Assembly (NCBI GenBank): GCA_029210865.1
Contig: JARGGE010000216.1
Span: forward strand, 1-5,361
Origin: Trueperaceae bacterium
GTDB lineage: Bacteria; Deinococcota; Deinococci; Deinococcales; Trueperaceae
DNA length: 5,361 bases
Direction of reading: 5' to 3'
The notes below the pieces were generated by a model that searched no databases, had not been told where the DNA came from, and saw nothing but the letters and a program-made list of their open reading frames with translations. Positions 1 to 5,361 of the stretch are shown here, piece after piece. The position numbers and the translations under genes are program-made. Within the stretch, counting starts at the first letter, position 1, and each line of letters starts with the position of its first letter.

Positions 1-3000
1 GACGTGCCATGGGGCGTGTCGGAGTCGGCCTACGCCGCGCGCGATCACGAGTTCACCTACCAGTACGCGAACTTCGGCGTCCCCGAGCTCGGGCTCAAGC
101 GCGGCCTGTCCGAGAGCCTCGTGATCGCCCCGTACGCGACGGCGTTGGCGTCGATGGTCGACCCGCGCCGCGCTCGTCGCAACTTCGCGCGGCTGCGCGC
201 GATGGGGGCGCTGGGTCGCTACGGCTACTACGAGGCGCTGGACTTCACCCGCAGCCGCGTGCCCACCGACGACCCCTTCGTGCTGGTGCGCACCTACATG
301 GCCCACCATCAGGGGATGACCGTCGTCGCCATCGCGAACGCGCTCGACGACGGGCGGATGCGCGCGCGCTTCCACTGCGAGCCGATCGTCCAGGCGACCG
401 AGCTGCTGTTGCAGGAGCGGGTGCCCCACGACGTCGTGGCGGTCACGCCGCGCGCGGACGAGGTCGCGGTGTCGCCGTCCGAGGTGCGCACGCTCGCCGC
501 CACCGAGCGCCGGCTGAGCCCGGTGCCCACCGACGCGCCCCTCACCCACCTGCTCTCCAACGGGCGCTACGCGGTCATGCTCACCTCGACCGGCGGGGGC
601 TACAGCCGCTGGCACGACCTGGCCGTGACCCGTTGGCGCGAGGACGCGACGCGCGACGAGGGCGGCTCCTTCGTGTTCCTCCGCGACGCGCAGAGCGGCG
701 ACGTCTGGTCGGCGGGGATCGAACCGATCGGCCGCGGTGGCGAGCACGACGTCGTGGTGTTCGGCGAGGACCACGCCGAGTTCATCCGCCGCGAGGGCGC
801 GCTGACCACGACGATGGACGTGTTGATCTCGGGTGAGGACGACGCCGAGGTGCGGCGCGTCTCGCTCATGAACGCGGGGCAGCGCGCCCGCGTGGTCGAC
901 CTGACCTCGTACGCGGAGCTGGTGCTGACCTCGGCGGCCGCCGACGCGGCGCATCCGGCCTTCGCGAAGATGTTCGTCCAGACCGAGTACCTCCCCGAGG
1001 TCGACGCCCTCGTCGCGACCCGGCGGCGACGCTCTCCGGACGAGGCCGAGGTGTGGGCCGCGCATCTGGCCGTGGTCGAGGGCGAGGCGGTGGGGCCGAC
1101 GCAGTACGAGACCGATCGTGCGCGCTTCCTCGGGCGCGGGCGATCGATCGGCGCCGCGGCCGCGATCGTCGACGCGCGGGTGCTCTCGAACACGGTCGGC
1201 ACGGTGCTCGACCCGGTCTTCGCGCTGCGCCGCCGCGTGCGGGTGCCGCCGGGTGAGGTCGCGCGCGTCGCCTTCTGGACGGTGCTGGCGGGTTCGCGCA
1301 GCGCCCTGCTGGACGTGATCGACAAGCACCGCGACCGCAGCGCGTACGAGCGCGCCAAGACGCTCGCCTGGACGCAGGCCCAGGTGCAGCTCCGCTTCCT
1401 GGACGTCACCACCGAGGAGGCCGCCGAGTTCCAGCGCCTGGCCACGCCGCTGCTGATCGCCGACGCCCGCTTCCGGGCGCCCGCCGGCGCGATCGAGGCG
1501 GGGGCGGGTCCGCAGTCGGGGCTGTGGCCGCACGCGATCTCGGGCGACCTGCCCATCGTGCTCCTACGCATCGCCGACGTCGCCGACCTGGCGCAGGTCC
1601 GGCAGCTGCTGCGTGCGCACGAGTACTGGCGACTCAAGCGCTTGGCCGTCGACCTGGTCATCGTGAACGAGCACGCCTCGTCGTACCTCCAGGACCTGCA
1701 GGGGGCGCTCGAGACCGCCGTGCGCTCGAGCCAGTCGCGACCGCGCTTCGGCGACGTGCCGGCGCACGGCTCGGTCCACGTCCTGCGCGGCGACCTGATG
1801 ACGCCCGAGGCGCGGGCGCTGCTGCGGTCGGTGGCCCGCGTCGCTCTGATCGCCCACCGTGGCCCGATCGACCGCCAGCTCGTGCGCGTGCCGTCGCCGA
1901 CGGTCGCCGCACCGGTGCGGCGACGCGCGCGCACGCCGACGCCCGCCGCGACCGCGCCGGCGCCGGTCGGGCTCGAGTTCTTCAACGGCCTGGGCGGGTT
2001 CGACGCCGACGGGCGCGAGTACGTCACCGTCCTCGACGGCGAGCGCACCACCCCCATGCCCTGGATCGACGTGATCGCCAACCCCGGCTTCGGCTTCCAG
2101 GTGTCGAGCGAGGGGAGCGGCTACACGTGGGCGGCGAACAGCCGCGACCACCAGCTGACGCCGTGGTCGAACGACCCCGTCGCCGATCCACCGGGCGAGG
2201 CGCTGTACGTGCGCGACGAGGTGTCCGGCGCCGTCTGGAGCCCGACCGCGCAGCCGATCCGCGACGGCGGCCGCTACACCGCGCGCTTCGGCTTCGGCAC
2301 CGCACGCTTCACCCACGAGGCCCACGGCATCGCGCTCGAGCTGCTCCAGTACGTGCCGCTCGCCGACCCGATCAAGATCTCGCGGCTGACGCTGCACAAC
2401 CGCTCCGCCGTCACCCGGCGCCTGTCGGTCACCGCCTACACGGAGTGGGTGCTCGGCACGTCGCGCGGTGCCTCCGCGCCGCACCTGGTCACCGAGGTCG
2501 ACGCCGCCACGGGCGCCTTGCTGGTCCGCAACCCGTGGAGCACGGCGTACGCGGGGCGGGTCGCCTTCGCCGACCTCGGGGCGCGGCCGGACCACTGGAC
2601 CGGCGACCGCACCGAGTTCCTCGGCCGCGGCGGCCGGCCCACGGCGCCCGCGGGGCTGCGGCGCGCCACGCCGCTCTCGGGGCGCACCGGGGCGGGCTTG
2701 GACCCGTGCACCGCGCTGCAGCGGGTGGTGGAGGTCCCGCCCGGCGGGCGCGTCGAGGTGGTGGCGACGATCGGCGAGGGTGCCACGGCCGACGAGGCGT
2801 CGGCGCTGGTCGCGCGCTACCGCGAGGCCGACCTCGACGCCGTCCTGAACGAGGTCGCGGCGCACTGGCGGACCACCCTCGGCGCCGTCACCGTGCGCAC
2901 GCCCGACCGGGCGATGGACCTGATGCTGAACGGCTGGCTCCTCTACCAGACGATCGCGTGCCGCATCACCGCGCGCTCGGCCTTCTACCAGGCGAGCGGC

Positions 3001-4410
3001 GCCTACGGCTTCCGCGACCAGCTGCAAGACGGCATGGCGCTCGCCTTCACGCAGCCCGAGACGGCCCGGGCGCACCTGCTGCGGGCGGCGTCGCGCCAGT
3101 TCGTCGAGGGCGACGTCCAGCACTGGTGGTTGCCGCCGGACGGGCGCGGGGTGCGGACGCGGATCTCGGACGACCGCGTGTGGCTCGCGTACGCCACCGC
3201 GCGGTACCTCGAGACCAGCGGTGACGCTGCCGTGCTCGACGAGGTGGTGCCCTTCGTCGAGGGCCCCGAACTCCGCGAGGGCGAGCACGACGCCTTCTTC
3301 GAACCGCTGCCCTCGGGCGAGTCGGGCACGCTCTTCGAGCACGCCGCGCGCGGTCTGGACCAGGCCATGGCGCTCACGGGCGCCCACGTGCTCCCGCTCA
3401 TGGGCACCGGCGACTGGAACGACGGCATGAACCGGGTGGGGGAGGGCGGCCAGGGCGAGAGCGTCTGGCTGGGGTGGCTGCTGGTCGACGCCATCGCGCG
3501 CTTCGCTCCCTGGGCCGACGGCCGCGACCCGGAGCGGGCCGTGCGGTGGCGGGCCCACGCCGCCCGCGTCCGCGAGGCCCTCGAGCGCGATGCCTGGGAC
3601 GGCGCCTGGTACCGCCGGGCGACCTTCGACGACGGCACCTGGTTGGGCACCGCGAGCGGCGAGGCCTGCCGGATCGACTCGATCGCGCAGTCGTGGGCCG
3701 TGCTCTCGGGCGCCGCCGACCCCGAGCGTGCACGGACCGCGATGGCCTCGGTCCAGAAGCACCTGGTGCGCCCCGACGACGGCCTGGCGCTGCTCTTCAC
3801 GCCACCCTTCGACGACGGACCGCTCGACCCCGGTTACGTCAAGGGCTACCCGCCCGGCCTGCGCGAGAACGGCGGGCAGTACAGCCACGCCGCCATGTGG
3901 GCGATCCTGGCGCACGCGCAGCTGGGCCAGGGCGACGCTGCGATGGCGCTGTTCGACCTGGTCAACCCCATCCGCCACGCATCGGACGCCACCGGCGTCG
4001 CGCGCTACCAGGTCGAGCCGTTCGTGGTGGCCGCCGACGTCTACTCGGTGGCGCCGCACGTCGGCCGGGGTGGCTGGACCTGGTACACGGGCTCGGCGGC
4101 CTGGATGTACCGCGCCGGCGTCGAGGGCATCCTCGGCCTGCGGCGCGCGGGCGACGAGCTGGTCGTCGCCCCATGCCTCCCCGCCGGCTGGCCCGGTTTC
4201 GAGGCGACCGTGGCGATCGGGGCGACGCGGTACGAGGTGGTCGTCCGGAACCGCGCCGATCGCGCCGCGTGGGACGCGGACCTGGACGGTGCGGCGCACC
4301 CGGCCGTCGACGGCGCGATCCGCGTCCCGCTCGATGGCGGACGGCACCGGTTGGTGCTGTCGGCCCGCGCGGCGCCCCCCCGTACGGGGCGCGGCGCGGA
4401 TCGGGCGTAG
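1..4410 (+). CDS. ndvB: Cyclic beta-1,2-glucan synthase, C-terminal half (5'-truncated by window)
   Basis: NdvB/ChvB/Cgs-type synthase of cyclic beta-1,2-glucan. The frame is open at base 1, so the in-frame GTG at 4 is not a believable start; roughly 1400 residues are missing compared with the usual 2800-2900, including the GT84 transferase and membrane segments. Numbering from that GTG as residue 1: residues 1 to ~140 are the end of the glycoamylase-like cyclisation domain (PWGVSESAY at 2-10, YGYYEAL at 73-79, AHHQGM at 100-105). A GH94-type beta-sandwich spans ~180-470, a Pro/Ala/Arg-rich linker 629-655, and a second sandwich ~656-940 (FFNGLGGFD at 659-667). The GH94 catalytic domain runs ~960-1440: RDQLQD 1004-1009, GDWNDGMN with predicted general acid D1140, ENGGQYSH 1288-1295 and TGSA 1362-1365 for phosphate. 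Known for the family: this C-terminal domain phosphorolyses chains and controls their length. The visible part has no membrane segment and is probably cytosolic. No frameshift is seen. The family call is very secure; cyclic rather than linear product is inferred. Confidence 0.95.
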   Translation, partial: DVPWGVSESAYAARDHEFTYQYANFGVPELGLKRGLSESLVIAPYATALASMVDPRRARRNFARLRAMGALGRYGYYEALDFTRSRVPTDDPFVLVRTYMAHHQGMTVVAIANALDDGRMRARFHCEPIVQATELLLQERVPHDVVAVTPRADEVAVSPSEVRTLAATERRLSPVPTDAPLTHLLSNGRYAVMLTSTGGGYSRWHDLAVTRWREDATRDEGGSFVFLRDAQSGDVWSAGIEPIGRGGEHDVVVFGEDHAEFIRREGALTTTMDVLISGEDDAEVRRVSLMNAGQRARVVDLTSYAELVLTSAAADAAHPAFAKMFVQTEYLPEVDALVATRRRRSPDEAEVWAAHLAVVEGEAVGPTQYETDRARFLGRGRSIGAAAAIVDARVLSNTVGTVLDPVFALRRRVRVPPGEVARVAFWTVLAGSRSALLDVIDKHRDRSAYERAKTLAWTQAQVQLRFLDVTTEEAAEFQRLATPLLIADARFRAPAGAIEAGAGPQSGLWPHAISGDLPIVLLRIADVADLAQVRQLLRAHEYWRLKRLAVDLVIVNEHASSYLQDLQGALETAVRSSQSRPRFGDVPAHGSVHVLRGDLMTPEARALLRSVARVALIAHRGPIDRQLVRVPSPTVAAPVRRRARTPTPAATAPAPVGLEFFNGLGGFDADGREYVTVLDGERTTPMPWIDVIANPGFGFQVSSEGSGYTWAANSRDHQLTPWSNDPVADPPGEALYVRDEVSGAVWSPTAQPIRDGGRYTARFGFGTARFTHEAHGIALELLQYVPLADPIKISRLTLHNRSAVTRRLSVTAYTEWVLGTSRGASAPHLVTEVDAATGALLVRNPWSTAYAGRVAFADLGARPDHWTGDRTEFLGRGGRPTAPAGLRRATPLSGRTGAGLDPCTALQRVVEVPPGGRVEVVATIGEGATADEASALVARYREADLDAVLNEVAAHWRTTLGAVTVRTPDRAMDLMLNGWLLYQTIACRITARSAFYQASGAYGFRDQLQDGMALAFTQPETARAHLLRAASRQFVEGDVQHWWLPPDGRGVRTRISDDRVWLAYATARYLETSGDAAVLDEVVPFVEGPELREGEHDAFFEPLPSGESGTLFEHAARGLDQAMALTGAHVLPLMGTGDWNDGMNRVGEGGQGESVWLGWLLVDAIARFAPWADGRDPERAVRWRAHAARVREALERDAWDGAWYRRATFDDGTWLGTASGEACRIDSIAQSWAVLSGAADPERARTAMASVQKHLVRPDDGLALLFTPPFDDGPLDPGYVKGYPPGLRENGGQYSHAAMWAILAHAQLGQGDAAMALFDLVNPIRHASDATGVARYQVEPFVVAADVYSVAPHVGRGGWTWYTGSAAWMYRAGVEGILGLRRAGDELVVAPCLPAGWPGFEATVAIGATRYEVVVRNRADRAAWDADLDGAAHPAVDGAIRVPLDGGRHRLVLSARAAPPRTGRGADRA

Positions 4411-4484
4411 CATGACGGATGAACCCCCTGCGCACGATCCGCCCCAGCGAGCGCCTAGCGCCCGCCGCCACCGTGCCCTCGTGA
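4408..4484 (+). other. Gene junction and ambiguous start region of the KaiC-like gene
   Basis: The synthase stop TAG (4408-4410) is followed after one base by ATG 4412, so the two genes are probably co-transcribed and possibly translationally coupled. I see no hairpin terminator, promoter-like pair of boxes, or purine-rich ribosome binding site. Codons 4412-4480 in the KaiC frame show noticeably more A/T third positions (7 of 23) than the synthase, and the encoded tail looks unstructured. This leaves room for a true start at GTG 4481. A 21-codon frame (ATG 4419 to TGA 4484) overlaps that GTG through a GTGA tetranucleotide. Confidence 0.45.
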
Positions 4485-5361
4485 CGGTCCCTGGCGATGC
4501 CCATGCCCACGGTCACGGGTTCCAGCGCGTGGCGACCGGCATCGCGGGCCTCGACGAGGTCCTGCTCGGCGGGCTGCCCGCGAACGGCGTCTACCTGATC
4601 AAAGGGGGCACCGGGACCGGCAAGACGACGTTGGGCCTGCAGTTCCTGCTCGAGGGCGCGCGGCAGGGCGAGACGTGCCTGTTCGTGAGCCTGTCGCAGT
4701 CGACCCGGATGATCGAGCGCATCGCGGCGTCCCACGGATGGCGTCTCGACGCGATCCACGTCCACGCCATCACGCCGAACGAGATCCTGCGCCAGGAGCG
4801 CGGCAAGCAGGACGTGTTCGTGACCGACGAGATCGAACTGGTCGACGTGGCCGACCGCATCCGCGGCATCGTCGAGCAGGTGCGGCCCCAGCGCCTGGCG
4901 TTCGACACGCTCAGCTTCATCGAGATGCTCGCCACCGCCCCCGGCCGCTTCGAGCAGGAGCTGGCGGCGCTCGTCGAGCTCCTCGGCAGCCTGGAGGTCA
5001 CGTCGCTCTTCGTGCTCAACGAGGGCGGCACCGGCACCACCGACATGATCACCGACGGCGCCATCGAGCTCGAGCACCTCGAGGCGGACTTCGCCGGCCT
5101 GCGCTACCGGTTGCGCGTCCAGAAGATCCGCGGCAGCGCCTTCCGCGGCGGCCACCACGACTTCGAGATCGTGCGCGGCGGCCTGGTCGTGTACCCGCGC
5201 CTGACGTTGACGAACCGTGGGCGCTTCGCCGACGACCACGCCCACCGGCCGCGACTGCGCTTCGCCAGCGACGTCGAGTCGCTCGACCACATGGTCGGCG
5301 GCGGCCTGACGGCGGGGACGTCGTGCCTGATCCGCGGCCCGTCCGGCGTCGGCAAGTCGAG
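4412..5361 (+). CDS. KaiC-like double P-loop ATPase (3'-truncated by window)
   Basis: RecA/RAD51-superfamily ATPase of the KaiC-like type, a cytoplasmic, probably hexameric nucleotide-binding protein; cellular role unknown. Numbering from ATG 4412: residues 1-23 are a Pro/Ala/Arg-rich tail; TGIAGLDEVLLGGLP at 42-56 is the typical KaiC domain entry; Walker A GGTGTGKT 65-72; FVSLSQS 91-97 followed by SHGW 107-110; Walker B ends at D165 (LAFDTLS); KIRG 238-241, which in KaiC contacts ATP of the neighbouring subunit; then FRGGHHDFEI 244-253, closing domain 1. A second domain begins near 283 and the window ends in its Walker A (GPSGVGKS 309-316). Oddity: S95-Q96 stands where KaiC has two catalytic Glu and many KaiC-like proteins have Ser-Glu, so ATP hydrolysis by this domain may be weak. 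ATG 4412 was chosen because it follows the upstream stop by one base; GTG 4481 is a plausible alternative, and neither has a clear Shine-Dalgarno. It is not a true clock gene on this evidence: no kaiA or kaiB is visible. Confidence 0.9.
   Translation, partial: MTDEPPAHDPPQRAPSARRHRALVTVPGDAHAHGHGFQRVATGIAGLDEVLLGGLPANGVYLIKGGTGTGKTTLGLQFLLEGARQGETCLFVSLSQSTRMIERIAASHGWRLDAIHVHAITPNEILRQERGKQDVFVTDEIELVDVADRIRGIVEQVRPQRLAFDTLSFIEMLATAPGRFEQELAALVELLGSLEVTSLFVLNEGGTGTTDMITDGAIELEHLEADFAGLRYRLRVQKIRGSAFRGGHHDFEIVRGGLVVYPRLTLTNRGRFADDHAHRPRLRFASDVESLDHMVGGGLTAGTSCLIRGPSGVGKS

Noticed and set aside
4..6. In-frame GTG at base 4 as a true start of a shorter glucan synthase-like gene
   Set aside because: The codon lies in the middle of the conserved PWGVSESAY region of the glycoamylase-like domain, and the frame is open to the window edge, so the gene continues upstream.
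1888..1968. The Pro/Ala/Arg-rich stretch in the synthase as a possible frameshift or insertion
   Set aside because: Homologous synthases usually carry a similar low-complexity linker just before the FFNGLGGF segment, and the frame stays open with the correct domain on each side.
600..2081. A 493-codon - strand frame and several + strand frames of 200-570 codons inside the synthase
   Set aside because: All are Arg/Ser/Ala-rich or Arg/Gly/Pro-rich out-of-frame translations without domain content; the synthase frame explains the whole stretch.
1564..4413. A 949-codon open frame on the - strand antisense to the glucan synthase
   Set aside because: Its translation is Arg/Gly/Ala/Val-rich with no recognisable domain, and it lies opposite a gene with strong motif support. 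Long antisense open frames are expected when codons of a GC-rich gene avoid A/T at third positions.
3962..5290. A 442-codon open frame on the - strand spanning the gene junction and the KaiC-like gene
   Set aside because: It covers two convincing + strand genes and has low-complexity composition without motifs, so it is a shadow of GC-rich coding sequence.
4412..5361. Calling the second gene kaiC or a RadA/Sms or RecA recombinase
   Set aside because: No zinc finger or Lon-like domain typical of RadA is visible, and the double P-loop layout, TGIxGLDE entry and KIRG motif fit KaiC-like proteins. The catalytic Glu pair of true KaiC is absent and no kaiA or kaiB is seen, so the clock gene symbol is not justified.

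Overview
The window is GC-rich bacterial DNA (roughly 70% G+C by eye, with a strong preference for G or C at third codon positions). It is almost entirely coding on the + strand. Two genes are visible and both are cut by the window edges. The sequence does not fix the taxon. A large GC-rich Gram-negative-type bacterium (for example a proteobacterium, myxobacterium or gemmatimonad-like lineage) fits a cyclic glucan synthase lying next to a KaiC-like ATPase, but this is inference from composition and gene content only.

Region 1 (1-4410) is the C-terminal half of a very large NdvB/ChvB/Cgs-type cyclic beta-1,2-glucan synthase. The reading frame is open at base 1, so the N-terminal glycosyltransferase (GT84) and membrane segments lie upstream. 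The visible part holds, in order: the end of the glycoamylase-like/transglycosylase domain, a first GH94-type beta-sandwich module, a Pro/Ala/Arg-rich linker, a second beta-sandwich module, and a complete GH94 phosphorylase-like (alpha/alpha)6 catalytic domain with its signature residues intact.

Region 2 (4412-5361) starts one base after the synthase stop codon. It is the N-terminal part of a double-domain KaiC-like RecA/RAD51-superfamily ATPase. The first P-loop domain is complete, and the window ends inside the Walker A loop of the second. The first domain keeps Walker A, the Walker B aspartate and the K-I-R-G motif, but has Ser-Gln where KaiC proteins carry their catalytic glutamate(s).

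The one-base spacing, shared strand and absence of a visible terminator suggest co-transcription. The synthase would make cyclic or long beta-1,2-glucan at the inner membrane, with its C-terminal domain trimming chains by phosphorolysis. The KaiC-like protein would be a cytoplasmic nucleotide-dependent regulator. Any functional link is inference. No RNA genes, mobile elements, CRISPR arrays or DNA-level repeats were seen, and no gene-free stretch exceeds 300 bases. No clearly novel system is visible.
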